A stretch of DNA of 64,000 bases from Anaeramoeba flamelloides (GCA_027625915.1 JANTQA010000070.1:14265001-14329000), one strand, 5' to 3'. Counted from the first letter of the stretch, positions 46,842-58,546 are shown. The notes: generated by a model not told the origin, from the sequence alone. Numbers and translations: made by a program.

Positions 46842-47815
46842 CGGTTGTGGAAAAAAAGTGAAACAGGAATAAAAGAGAAACACGGTTTTTAATTGGGAAC
46901 ATTAATAGAACCTGAAAATTCAAAGTAAGATCAATTAAAAAAAGAAAAAATAAATAAATAAAGACAAAATGGAGGACTCAGCATAATAACAGTTTTTTTT
47001 AATACTCTCTTTTGGTTGGGTGAATTTTTTCTTTGATTGATCAATTATTAAAAATTTGTTCAAAAAATTGACTATTTTTGAGATCTCCAAAACCAAACCC
47101 ATGAATTTCAATAATTCAGTAGATTTAAATTGTAAACTCCCTTTCATAATAATTGTCCCATTAAAAATCAAATTTTAAATAAAAATATTTTTAATAATTG
47201 AAGTTATCTATTATAATATATAAATTTACATTTTAATATTCAATACTATACTCAAGAGATATTTATTTTTTGTCTAAAAATAAAATAAAAAAAAAAAAAT
47301 AAAAAAAACTGTTAAAAAAAATTGGGACATTTATTTTGAAAGAAGCATTACATGAAAAATAGAAAATTTAAAAAAGTAAAAAAACCCATTTATCGATTCT
47401 CCTTCCATTTGAATAACTAAATCTAATCTCTTTTTCATATTTGAAACATATTTTTTCATTAATTCATCTGTTACTTCTTTCCAATTTTTCATTTTCATTT
47501 CCCATTTTGACACAACACTGTTGAAAAAATAAAAAAGAGAAAAAATGATTTATTTGCAAACTTTTCATTGTGAGAGGAAAAACTTCAAAACGATACAAAA
47601 GCAATTTATTATTCAAATGTAAGGTGGGCCATTTATTATGAAATTTAGTTTATTTGTTGGGTTGATTGAAAATAATATAATGGATTATTATTTGAAGTTA
47701 ATTGGTTTCTTCTTTTTATTGATTTTTTTTTTTTTCATTTTCAGGTTCTTGTAAGGTTCCCAATGAAAAACTGTGTTTCTCTTTTTTTCCTGTTACACTT
47801 TTTTTCCAAAAAGGT
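46842..47815 (-). mobile_element. Tc1/mariner transposon fossil
   Basis: Inverted ends CGGTTGTGGAAAAAAAGTG and ACCTTTTTGGAAAAAAAGTG lie next to TA, and a further AACACGGTTTTTAATTGGGA block is shared inward. On the minus strand, 47517-47380 encodes a Tc1-type transposase C-terminus: NWKEVTDELMKKYVSNMKKR then LDLVIQMEGESING. This matches the W..I....L..SM..R....I...G pattern. The rest is decayed. A left-end copy lies at 62350. Confidence 0.75.
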
Positions 47816-48059
47816 TAGAATTAAAAATTGTTCATTTGGGAATTTTTTTTTAATTACTTTCCCAAACCTAGACAAAGAAACTCCAAATTAATAGTATATT
47901 AGGTAGATAGCAATTCAACTTTAGAACTTAGATAAGTAACTATTTTTTTAATTTTTTAATTTCAAAGATTAAATCAATAACCCATCCTTCCCAAACCCTA
48001 AAATCTTATTAGTTTGATTTCCTTATTCTAATACTATAAAGCAAATGTTAACATCAAAA

Positions 48060-48420
48060 TATTTCAAATCTTTAAGCGATAATTGGTCAAAAAAAGCTAT
48101 TGAATAATTATTTAATATTTAAAAAAAAACGAATATTTTTAGCAATTAATCTACATTTCGTCAAAAATTTAAGAAAGTTATTTTACAACTTTGGAGACTG
48201 GATATTGATAATTCAACATTTAAATTTGTAGTGAAACCCAGATTTTGCTTCTGAAACATTATTGGGATTTTTACTAATATGAGGATCATTTTTAATTTAT
48301 TAGATGAACAAATATTACTACTTTGCAATCGATTTTTTAGATACATTTGAACCATGTAGCACTAATGTAATTAAACCCAATGGCAACATACTTTGATCTT
48401 ATGCTTCTCCTTGGTAAACG
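48060..48420 (-). repeat. Dispersed repeat V, copy 1
   Basis: Matches 58830-59160 in inverse orientation. Shared blocks include AATCTACATTTCG, AATTATCAATAT and CTACATGGTTCAAA. It can be read as a 64-aa frame here but not in the other copy, so coding is unlikely. Confidence 0.55.
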
Positions 48421-48670
48421 TGAATCTCTTAATAAAGCTTGTTTTCTCAGAAATAGGTACTTTTATAAGTATTATCCCAAATCTTTTAATTTATTCTTGC
48501 TAATAACAGAAATTTTATTTGAAAAAAAGCAGATCAAGTAAAAAAGGACAACCACTCACATTTAATAATCAATTTAATTGAAGTCTTCAATTTCCAAGAA
48601 AATTACTGTTATTTGAGATAAGAAATTGGAACAAATTTCTTCGTTTAATTTTTTTTCATATTCTCAATCT

Positions 48671-49022
48671 ACTGTTAATTGCAAAATAAAAGGAACAAAA
48701 TTTTCATTCAGCTTTCCAAAAAAATTAAAAAACCAAGAATTCAATAAAACACTAACTTCCCCAATTCTAAAAGGGAAATAAGACTATTTGTTTAAAAATA
48801 AATTGGAACAAAATTTTCATTCAGCTTTCCAAAAAAAAATCTAAGTAATCATGTTACATTTTCAAATTTTTAATTCTTAAAATTAGCTTAAATTATTAAT
48901 TTTGCCCTTTTTAAAAATCCAGAATTTGATGATTTATTGAATTATTAGTGTATTGATTGTTTTGTTCTTTAATTTTGGAAAGCTAAATGAAAATTTTGAT
49001 TTTTTTATTTGACAAATAACAG
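48671..49022. mobile_element. Short MITE (family M) with a duplicated left end
   Basis: The left terminus ACTGTTAATTGCAAAATAAA with ATTCAGCTTTCCAAAA appears twice (48671 and about 48805) before one right terminus (AATTTTGGAAAGCTAAATG, to about 49022). One copy has apparently inserted into, or partly duplicated, the other. Confidence 0.65.
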
Positions 49023-49309
49023 TACCATTCAATCAGAATTCTAAGTTTGCCCAGTGTCGACAGCAAAAAGGATCTAAAAAAAAAAAACAAAACAAATGAT
49101 TAGAGTTCACACCTTACAATTTCTTTCTTTGAAAAATCCTCATAAAAATGGAAATGAAGGGAAAATTCTATCACAATCTTTATTCTCAAAAACCTTATTT
49201 GTCACTCCTTAATCTATTCTATCTTTTTTTTTGTTCCTTAAAGAAAGGGTTTGTGAAGATACCTTCACTTTTGGAAAACCATTTTTTTTAATTTTTAGTC
49301 TTTTCTTCA

Positions 49310-52300
49310 ATGAGTAAGTTTTAAATATTTCTCTATCAAATTTTTTTTTTCTTCTTTTGGTTTCTTTTTTGTTCTTCAATTTTTTTTAAATAAAAAAAAA
49401 TTTTTTCTTTTTTAGGCTTTAAACTTACAAAAAAACAAATCAAGACCCTAAAACAAAAAATCCAAAAACTTCACCCAAAGAAAAAGCCAGAAAAGTGTCA
49501 CTTGGGACCATCAGACTTTGAAATGCTCTTTGATCTTGATACAGAAGGTGCAACAACTTTATGTAATGCATTTGATCTTGATGGAAACCAGACTGTCGAA
49601 TGGAAAGAACTTATAGGGGGCTTAGCAATCCTTTCCTCGGCTCCGATTGAAGACAAAGCTGAATTTCTATTTAATGTTATTATTTTCTTCTTTTTATTTG
49701 CTAAATCAAAATATTTAACATCCACGTCCCCATATTTTTCAAACCCTTTCTCTGAATAACTTTTTTTTTTTTTTTTTTTTTTTCTTTCTTTGTAAAAAAA
49801 CCTTCCAAAACAAAAAAAAATGATTCGAACACCTAAAAAGACCTGGGATCTAGATGGAAATGGAATCCTTGATAGAGACGAAGTTGAACAAATGTTAACA
49901 AGTATTGTTACAATTGCAGGAACAGGTAAATTTATCTCCATTTTTTTTTCCTTCCCCCAACTTTTAAAATGAATTGAATACTGTAACTCAATAACAAGGT
50001 TCAGTAATTTTGACACAATTGAGACAATTTTTTATACACACCAGTATAAAAATGATGTCTCTATTTTTAGAGTATTCGGAGTTTCTTGTTAAGGGTTACA
50101 TTCATAAGATGTACTTTGTCTTTTAAAAAGAGTGAATTTTGAAGTGACTAAATCTGTATATTCTAATTCAAAGGGTGAATAAACATAGTTACTAGAAGCA
50201 CTTTGAGCTTAATTTAGTTTCTAAGATAGAGTTAGAAGAAAGACTCTATAAAAAAATAAATAAAAAATTAAAGATAATAAAAAAAATAAAGATAAAAAAG
50301 AATATGACCATTTTAAAAAAGTGAGCACTTCAGCAAGACATTACTACTTTAGGCAGAATATGCTATGTTTAGTTTATGTTAGAGTTAACCAACACCTTTT
50401 AGGATATGAAAAGTTAAATAAAGTTTGGTTTGGGTCACCTTTAATAGAGCACGTGTATGTAAGATTAGATATTAATCCGGTTATTATCCCTGAAATGTCT
50501 TTAAGATGACAAAAATATCTCCTTAAAATTATGGGTAATAATACACAATTAGAAATTGTCTTTTCCAAGACATTTTCTCTCATTTGTTAATATCGTCTAC
50601 AATGATCAGAAATGCTACATACATCTAAGATACCAATTCTTTTCACATAAAATGGGTTAAATACTATTCCCTAAAAATTTACAAATTTAACAATGTTATT
50701 TTTCTGCCAAAAAAAAATAATAAAATTCCAATTTTACCATTAAATTGAGTATCTCGAACTCTCGGCTTTCTTAAAGGTTCTTTAAAAAGTGTATTTAAAA
50801 AGATTAAAAAAATTTTCGAGTATTTTCGATTTTGGAGCATTTTCAATTTTTGGGTATTTTGGGGAATATTTGATAAATTCAAAATAAATTAAAAAAAAAA
50901 AGATTTTAACAAAAATTTTCAAGAAAATACAAAAAATTAATTTTCTCTTCTCTTCAATTATTAACAATAATACCAATAACAATAAAAAAAACCCAAGTAT
51001 TAAAATTTAATTAATTTTTTTCCTTGTTCTCATTCTAAACTAAAATTCAAAAATTATTTTACTCTTTTTTTTTTTTGTGATAAAACAAAATTAAGTTTCA
51101 AATACTTCTAATGACTGTGGCTATTATAGAATATCTTTGAATTGAAAGTCACATATTTAGTCACGAATTTAGTCATGAAAGAAGTCTCAAAATTAGCCAC
51201 TTCAAAATTCTCTCTTTACCAGACTAAATGAAACTTTCATTTAACTCTTAACAGTAACAATAAACTTCAAAAATTTTGAAACAATAAAAACTGTTAAAAG
51301 AATCATAATAATACATTTTCATTCAAATTGGAAATAATTTTGATTTTTGAAAAATATTCAAATCATTTTTTCATCCTTTTAGTTTTTTGATTTCATTTAA
51401 TTTTTTGAATTAATGTAGCCTGTTGCGCCCGATCAATAATTTTTTTCGACAATTGGTATTCTGCTAAAGTTGAGTTCTTTTAAATAGAATAACTCAAATA
51501 AAATTTAGTTGATGGTATCTAACTATTTGATCGATCAATAATTGTTAATAGAATTTATTACAAATTTACCAAGAGAATTTTTTTGTTTTGCTCTCTGCGA
51601 ATTCTCTCTTTAACAGATTAACTGAAGTTTCATCTAACCCTTAACAATAAATCTAATGCATTTTTTTGTTTAACACATCTCCAAAATTGGTAGAAAACTA
51701 AATTGAGTTTAAAATTCTTCTAATGACTGTTTCTATTGCCGAAATACTTTTTGAATTGGAAGTCACATATTTAGTCACGAATTTAGTCACATATTTAGTC
51801 ACAAATTTATTCACTTCAAAATTCTCTCTCTTTAACATATTAAATGCTTTTCCTCCATTTAATCCTTAACAATAAATTCAATACATTTTTTTGTTTGGCC
51901 CATCTCCAAAATTTTTAACACACAATATTAATTTATTTGTATTGAAAATTATTTAATTTTTTGTTTTGTGAGTATTGTTAATTTATCAATAATTGTTAAC
52001 ATTTCAAATCTGGAATGATTCTAATTTGGTATTTCTTTTAGAATTTATTTAATTAGATTTTATTTTTACAAAATTAGATTTTAGTTTGTCAAAAATTTTG
52101 AATTGGAGTTTATATTAAAAATTTCTTTCACTCCACCCCCCCAAGAACACAACCAATTAATCTCTTACTGATATCTCTTTCTTTTTCTTGAATGCTTAAA
52201 TAGTGGCACTATGTGATCAATTTGAACAAGTAAAAAGCCAAATGGGTACCGATTTTGATAAGACAAATTTTGAACATCGAAAAAAAATCCGAAAAACAAT

Positions 52301-52493
52301 GAAAGTAAAAGGAGATTTATCTACAGTTGTGGATGAATTTTTTGAAAAGGTAAATACTGATAATACTGGGGAAATTTCTCTTGAGCAATTTCAAAAATAT
52401 TGTAAAAAGGATCCAATGTCCATTACAACATTTGAAGACAAAATTGCAGTACTGACTCAAGGACAGGGCAACGAAGGCTGTGTGATTTTTTAA
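49310..52493 (+). CDS. EF-hand Ca2+-binding protein with C-terminal CaaX box, 212 aa, 4 exons
   Basis: Calcium sensor, probably membrane-tethered. Exons 49310-49313 (only ATGA), 49416-49675, 49841-49925 and 52204-52493 join in phase to 213 codons; introns are 102, 165 and 2278 nt. EF loops: residues 55-66 (DLDGNQTVEWKE) and 91-102 (DLDGNGILDRDE) are canonical. Residues 167-178 (NTDNTGEISLEQ) start with Asn and end with Gln, so that site is probably weakened. The layout resembles the calcineurin-B/neuronal-calcium-sensor group, but the start MSFKLTKK lacks the Gly2 needed for myristoylation. Instead the protein ends GCVIF, a CaaX prenylation signal; Phe as X is accepted by farnesyl- or geranylgeranyl-transferase. 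The tiny first exon is needed because ATGAGTAAG otherwise runs into a stop. The exon 2 donor GTTATT is non-consensus but keeps phase and gives FNTWDLDGNG. Confidence 0.85.
50320..50690. mobile_element. Partial reversed copy of the 33022-34686 element
   Basis: GTTTGGTTTGGGTCACCTTT and ACATCTAAGATACCAATTCT correspond to the reverse complement of 34220-34260 and 34625-34650. Only one terminus is present. Confidence 0.65.
51280..51570 (+). repeat. Dispersed repeat R, copy 2
   Basis: AACTGTTAAAAGAATCATAATA followed by CATTCAAATTGGAAATAATT and TTTAGTTGATGGTATCTAAC, co-linear with 17475, 53080 and 55850. It lies in the EF-hand intron. Confidence 0.55.
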
Positions 52494-53079
52494 ATCTAAC
52501 TAAGCACGAGGAACAAAAATATATTTACCCTTTATCAGGATAATCCAAAAAATTGATCCATTTTTAGTTTTAATTTGTCTTATCGAATTCTCACAACAAA
52601 AAAATTTAATTAAAAATGCTTGCTTTCTTAAAAAAATAATTCAAATTATTAAAAGACAAAATGATTATTTTAATCAAACTCAAATTATCCCTTACATTAT
52701 TTATTTTGTGATGCACTTCAAAATAAAATATTCTCACATTAGTATCCTTTTTTCAATTTTATTCTTTCTTGTTTCAATTATTTCTTTAATTTGACATTAT
52801 CAAAACGAAAGATTAAAAAGATCTTTGATTAAATTACATAATTAGAATTTTGGTACAATGTAAAATATTGCACTCTTTGTTAATTTTTGTAAGTTAATTG
52901 CCATTAGTACTAACTAATGAAAAAAAATTACAACCAAAAAAAATAAACTATATTTCTGATCTAATTAATGAATAAATAATAATATTGCTAGAAACATTCA
53001 TATTTTGATTATATTAAATATTGAAATAGAAGATTCAAAGATATTTAAAAACTAAACTAAAATTCAAAATGTTGAAATA

Positions 53080-53530
53080 GTTATTTAGTTAAAAGAATCA
53101 GAATAATAGAATTTTCATTAAAATCGGAAATAATAATGATTTTTTGAAAAATATGAAAATAATTTTTTCATTTATTTTCGTTTTTTATTGTCATTTCACT
53201 TTTTTCCATGATACAACATGCTTCTGTAGATAGAAAAATTTTTTTTTCGACAACTGATATAAAAGTTAAAATTGTTTTTTTTTAAATAAAAGAAACCGAA
53301 ATAAAATTAATATAATGATATTTAAACATTTGATCAATCAATAATTATTAAAAGATTTTTTATAAATTTAGCAAATGTATTTTTTTGTTTAGCTCTCTGC
53401 GAATTCTCTCTTTAACAGATTAGATGCGTTTTCATTTAACCCTTAACAATAAACCTAATACATTTTTTTGTTTGGCCCATCTCCAAAATTGGTAACACAC
53501 TCTTGATTTATTTGTATTGATTTTTTTTTC
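53080..53530 (+). repeat. Dispersed repeat R, copy 3
   Basis: Co-linear with copy 2, including GATGATATTTAAACATTTGA and the following CTCTCTTTAACAGATTAGAT and CCCTTAACAATAAACCTAAT segments that occur several times in the EF-hand intron. Confidence 0.55.
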
Positions 53531-54229
53531 CACTTTATTTTTTTTCCTTTATCTCAATTTTTGATATAGACTCATCCGAATTCTTAGAAAACTAAATTGC
53601 GTGTAAAATGAAATAACTTTGATTAGATACTAATGTCTAGACACCCTTTCAATTAGAAGATATAAATTTAGTCACTTCAAAATTATATCTTAAACAGATT
53701 AATTTTTTTTTTAACACCATTTAACTTTTAACAATCAATCCCCTTACTTCAAATTTTTTTAAAGAGCATTTTTTTATTAGTATTGAAAATTATTAATTTT
53801 TTGTTTTGTGTGTAATTGTTATTTATAAATAATTATTAACATTTCAATTATCGAATGGCTTGAATTTAAGCTATTTTTCAATAATTTTGACTAAAGAAAA
53901 TATTAATGGAACCAGCGATGATGTTTATCCCATTATTCTTATCAAAAAAATGTTTTCGATTTTTTGGATTAGAAAGATTTTTTCTAATTTTGCGAATATT
54001 TGTTTTTTTTTTTGAATTTCATTAAATTTTGTTTTTTTCTTTTTTTTTTTCATTATTTCCAAATATTTCAATGAACATATTTTGAAATAAATACCTTAGG
54101 TATTGATTCAATAAATATTAATATTAAACTTAATTTGGTATTGTAAATTAAGGAATAGCTCCTCTAACAAAGATGATTTTTTATGAAATCAAAAAAAAAA
54201 ATAACCTACTTTTTTGGAAATACCTTATA

Positions 54230-55330
54230 TTAAAAATAAAACAATTAAAAATTGGTTGCTATATTATTATAAAAAAGAAAGGATTGGAATTTATCAAGGA
54301 GAAACAATTTACCAATTAATATTGGAATTATCAGCCATTTTTTAATTGATGAAATCAAAGATTTAGTCGAACATTTTCAAATGTTTGTAGATGACTTAAT
54401 TTTAATAATGGAAGGACCAATTTCAAAAATTGATAAAAAAATAGTAATTTAAGATTATTCAAAAATTTTCCAGGAATATAAATAGTGATAAAACCTTAAA
54501 ATAAAATTAATAATCTAAAATATAATACTTAGGAATTTGGCTTGAAAAAGTGAAACATACCAAAAAAAAACTTTAAAAAAATAAAAGATTGTTTTAAATA
54601 AATAAAAATTATCTTTAGCCAGCAAAATTACCAAAGGTAAGTTCAACTACAAATGTTTCAATAAATATGTTTAGCCAATTTTTTTATGAATTAGTTATTT
54701 TTAATCTAACCCAAAAATATTTCTACTCATGATAGATGTTTGCATAAATAAAAAAGTAACAAATTTTTTAAAAAGCAATCTACCTTTTCCTAGAATAATT
54801 TATAAAAAAGAAGCAAAAATAGACCAATCAAGAACCCCAATCTACAAAAGAAGATATAATCTCAAAAATAAATTAGATATTCTAGGTTTGGACACATATT
54901 ACGAAAATTTAAAATTTTCAAAAAAAGAAAATGTAAATATTAAATAAAAGTAGAAAATTTAAATTACTAAATACGAATCATAATCAATTTAGAGAAAACT
55001 TAATAATCAAAATTTCTGGATGGGAAGGCCAGAATATTTAAAAAGTATTAGATACAATAATAATATCAAAAAATCATAAAAATATTTGAAATAGAATCGC
55101 TCGACTTCTATATTAAAACTTTGAACCTTCACAAATTATATAAATACTTATTCTTATGAATATGGTAAAAAGAAAATAAAAAAAAAACCTTGCAATCTAT
55201 TAAAAAAAATACCATAAATCAGAAAAAGATGAATTAATTGATCATTTTTTTTTTTTGTGGAGCTTGCAATTCTAGGAGGGAAATCGTAAATAATTTGGAT
55301 TCAAGATTTTTTTCAAATCAAAAAAAATAT
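54230..55330 (+). mobile_element. Decayed LINE fragment with RT catalytic motif
   Basis: Plus-strand frames keep QGETIYQLILELSAIFLIDE, then HFQMFVDDLILIMEG, the F-x-DD catalytic box of LINE reverse transcriptase. They then continue into LGIWLEKVKHTKK and a 72-residue Lys-rich stretch (54729-54947). It covers the catalytic half not seen clearly in the 21960-25080 copy. Broken by stops; inactive. Confidence 0.65.
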
Positions 55331-55439
55331 AGAGAATAATATTTTTGATATTATTCTAAAAATCATTATTTATTTTGTTATTAGTCAATGATAAAGAGAA
55401 TTATGATTCTTTATTGAAATTTCTAAACAAAAATTTAAA

Positions 55440-55690
55440 AAGTAGGGAAGTGTCGTCAAGTACCTATGTTTTTTTTTTTTTTTTTTGATTTTTGTAATAA
55501 AAAGAATAAGTGCCTAGGTTTTTTTTATACTTTCAGAAATAAAAATAAATAAGGAATTTTCTTTTTATTTCTAAAATTAAAAGAAAACTAACACCGGTTT
55601 TTACAGAATTCAAAAGAATTCAGTAAAAACCTCGATTTTATTCTATTCTCTTAAATAGAAAAAAATTAACAACTGTAAGAGGAAATTTAT
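55440..55690. repeat. Hairpin modules with GTGTCGTCAAGTACC box
   Basis: AAGTGTCGTCAAGTACC is followed by a GAAATAAA...TTTATTTC palindrome, then ACAGAATTCAAAAGAATTC with a partial inverse. The same order occurs at 63360-63560, with the shared tail GTAAGAGGAAAT. Confidence 0.6.
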
Positions 55691-55849
55691 TTCCTCAATT
55701 TAAAATAATAATAAAAAAAAGACCGTCATAATTTTTGATATACAACTAACTTTCTTCTTCCCTTTTGATAATATTTTGTCATTTTGTTACATTCCACTAA
55801 AAATAAACTTTATATATATATAAACTAAAATGGATCTTTTTTCACACAG

Positions 55850-56330
55850 TTAAAACAATCCAAACAATCACCATAATAGAATTTCATTCAAATTGGAAAT
55901 AATTTTGAATTTTTAAAAATAGGAAAATCATTTTTTCATCTTTTATTTTTTTGGTTTCATTTCCATTTGTGAATTAAGTAACCTGTTTGGTATATCAACA
56001 TTGTTTTTCAAACGATTGATATTAAATCAAGGTGAGTTGTTCAAAATGGAAGAACCCAAACAAAATTAATCAATGGTAGTATCTAATCGTTTGATTGATA
56101 AATATTTCTAATAGAATTTAAACAAATTTCTCAAAATTTCTAGTTTTTCAAATACAAATTTTTTTAACACCTATAATTTATTAGTATTGATCATTATTTA
56201 TTTTTTTGTATTGTGGGTATTGTAATTTATAAACAATTGTTAACATTTCAATTGGTGAATGATTCTAATTTGGTATTTCTTCTTGAACAGATTAAATAAG
56301 TTTTTTTTTTTTTTTTTTTTTCACAAATCC
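55850..56330 (+). repeat. Dispersed repeat R, copy 4
   Basis: AGTTAAAACAATCCAAACAA at the start and GAATGATTCTAATTTGGTAT near the end. About 480 nt, similar to 17475-17940. Confidence 0.55.
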
Positions 56331-56837
56331 AATAGTCAATGATGTTTTTTAAATTTGAGATATAATTTAAAATGTGTTGGATCTACTTTCAGTTTACCAT
56401 TAAATAGAAACCACAAATTATCTAAATATATATTCTTAAGTTTATTATAAAAATAAAAAAAAATCGCAAAAATTTACAACTGATGAAAAAATCAGTCTTA
56501 TTTCAAAATTATTGAAGATATCATATTTTTTTTTGGGAATTCACATTCAGTCAAGACAATCAAACCTTATAATTAATGAAAACTTTAAAAATTACTTTTT
56601 TCATAAGAATGTGTGACATCAAGTTTAACATATGTTTCAAAATTAATTGTGTGTTTTTTTTTTTGTTATAGAAGGGATATAGATTAATCAATCAAAGACA
56701 GCAATAATAAATAATAAGTAAATTCTGGTATTAATTTCAAAAAGTTATATTATTTAAAAAAATTTCTTAAAAATAAATGATCAAATTATAAAATTATCTC
56801 AAATAATAGAGAAATTTTTGGGAGACAAATTGTTACC

Positions 56838-57828
56838 TTAAGGGACTAGTCTATATTAAATTTTTTTAGGTAAATTTAATAAATATTTAGAATTTTTTTT
56901 ACCAATTGCTTAGATTTGAAATCAAAGTGAAAAACTTCTTATTATAGTTATTAAATCTCGTAAATGACATTCATTAATTTTAGTTATTGTTTTTATAGAA
57001 ATAAACAATTTTTCCTTTTTTTCACTTTTTAGAAAGTTGCTTTTTTTCAACTTTTCGCAAAAATACAAAAAATAAAAAAAAATATGAGCAAGAAAGCAAA
57101 ACCTTGTTATGTTTGTGGAAGACCTACAAAAAATAGTTTGAAAAATAAACCTGAAAAGGTTTTTTTGGAATCTGCATGAAAAAACAGTTTGATTCGAAAA
57201 AAATATGCAATATATGCTTTACTCTTTATAAAAGATTTTCTTTCTTTTCTTGTAACATTCTTTTTTTTTTTCATGAATCTACTTTTTGAGTTTACACTCT
57301 TTAGTTTTTGTTGACTTTAAAGTTTTTTTAAGTATTCCCAAATTATCATTCCAAAAGTTTTTGTAAGAGTCTAAAAAAATTAGAGAAAAGAATAAGAACT
57401 AATTTTTTAAAAAGTAATTATTGATAACAAATTGAGTTCTTTATAGAGTCAAGTTGGACGAACAGAAGTAAAAGAGAAAATATTCACTATTTTTAAATTA
57501 TTTTTTCGTTTTTAAAAATGAGAATAAATATTAATTTTGAGAAAATAATTATTCAAGAAATTAATCAAAAAATTCTCATCCGTTCTTGATATTTTTTCAA
57601 AAAAAAATTTTTAAAATTTTCTTTTTTTTTTATTTTTTCTTTCTTTTATTAAAAAAAATTTTTTAAAGTCACTTTTTTTGACAGAATTGTAAAATTTTAA
57701 AAAAAAAAGAACTAAAAGTTCTAACATTGAAAAAACCCGTCTATTTTCAATTTTAAACATATTTCAAGATAAGGATTCCTTATTTAGTTATTGGTCAAAA
57801 AAAAAATTAATAGAGACTAGTCCCTTAA
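56838..57828 (+). mobile_element. TTAA-flanked TIR transposon carrying a Cys-rich ORF (family T3)
   Basis: TTAA at 56838-56841 and 57825-57828, with ends GGGACTAGTCTATATTAA and GGGACTAGTCTCTATTAA (second strand). About 990 nt. A small ORF with a four-cysteine motif starts at 57084. TTAA duplications fit piggyBac or Kolobok; piggyBac transposases end in a Cys-rich zinc domain, which makes the ORF a possible remnant of that. This link is inference. Confidence 0.65.
57084..57289 (+). CDS. Small Cys-rich (zinc-finger-like) ORF inside a TTAA element
   Basis: ATG at 57084 in an A-rich leader encodes MSKKAKPCYVCGRPTK and continues to ...KPEK at 57158. Read straight on, the frame stops after 31 codons. 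Removing a 29-nt GT...AG segment (57159-57187) continues the frame with FDSKKICNICFTLYKRF, giving C-x2-C-x20-C-x2-C. CNIC followed by a Leu-Tyr-Lys helix recalls GATA-type fingers (LCNAC). The Cys-rich tail of piggyBac-type transposases is the other candidate, given the TTAA ends around it. After TYKR-type residues the frame runs into T-tracts (possible GTAACA donor at 57252), so a further exon is likely if this is expressed. A 29-nt intron would be far shorter than any other here, so a decayed reading frame is a serious alternative. Confidence 0.35.
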
Positions 57829-57844
57829 AAAAACCAATGAAGTA

Positions 57845-58546
57845 AACTATTTTTCAGTCAAAGGGGCCCAGTTGTAATGGTATAATACACGTGTTTAAAG
57901 AGTTTGCATAGATATTAGAAGAAAAATTTTATTTTGGAAATTTTCAAAATTGAAATCATTTTTTCACATTTCTACACATTTTTGTTTTTTTTTTTCGATT
58001 TTTTTTTAAAAACGTCATTCATTTGCAAAAAATTTTTTTATTGCAAGATCAATAGTCACTTGGTCAAAAATTGTTATTCTAATGTCATTGAAACCATGTA
58101 AAGATTGTTGAGAAATCATATTGATTTCTATTGTAATTCAATTTGATCTTTGATCTTGATATTTGTTTAATAAATGTGAAAAATTTTCACTTCATTTTCA
58201 TTTCCTTTTTCAAATAGAGACCACAAATACCAACAAATTTTGTTTGAGGGCTTAATTTCTCAAAGAAAAGTATGGAAAATGAAGTGAAAAATTTTTGATA
58301 TTTATTATTCAAATACCAGTAGAAGTTCAAAACAAACATAGTTGTTTTTCTCAATAGGTCCCTAAGAATTTTGGTTTTTCAATTTTTAAGAAAAGCTATT
58401 GATTTATTAATTTTCTTTCAGACATGTATCAACATTTCTTTGAGGTGTATTATTCTGTTTATTTCTGATTTGTTCTTCAAAGGTCAATTATATAAAATAA
58501 TTGATATTTGAAAAAAACGTTGGGCCCCTTTGACTGAAACAGAGTT
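57845..58546. mobile_element. TA-flanked TIR element, Tc1/mariner-like
   Basis: Ends AACTATTTTTCAGTCAAAGG and, on the other strand, AACTCTGTTTCAGTCAAAGG; both continue into GGCCCA and both abut TA. About 700 nt. Inside is an inverted pair around AATTTTCACTTCATTTTC (58180) and AAATGAAGTGAAAAATTTTT (58275). No transposase recognised. The termini resemble 61499-62201 and the solo ends at 29552 and about 41405-41434. Confidence 0.7.

Larger units (their letters stand above)
46038..49309. other. Gene-free stretch with Tc1 fossil and MITEs
   Basis: Starts with a long A tract (about 46129-46157) after MYCBP. It contains the Tc1/mariner fossil 46842-47815, repeat V (about 48060-48420) and a family-M MITE (48671-49022). 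The 64-aa frame at 48161-48355 belongs to repeat V. No host exon recognised. Confidence 0.6.
49926..52203 (+). other. EF-hand gene intron 3, 2.3 kb
   Basis: Contains a reversed partial copy of the 33022-34686 element (about 50320-50690) and a block 51100-51260 with repeated TTTAGTCAC motifs. Repeat R follows at about 51280-51570, then further copies of AAATTCTCTCTTTAACA segments (near 51598 and 51818). The 62-aa frame at 50321-50509 belongs to the transposon copy. Confidence 0.7.
52494..57083. other. Gene-free stretch: repeats and a LINE fragment
   Basis: Repeat R copies at about 53080-53530 and 55850-56330, LINE fragment at about 54230-55330, hairpin modules at about 55440-55690, and the left part of the TTAA element from 56838. 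Between 52500 and 53050 nothing is recognised. Confidence 0.6.

Noticed and set aside
48161-48355. 64-residue frame
   Set aside because: Part of repeat V; the other copy does not keep the frame.
49498-50016. 172-residue minus-strand frame
   Set aside because: Antisense to EF-hand exons 2 and 3 and running through poly-A tracts; shadow.
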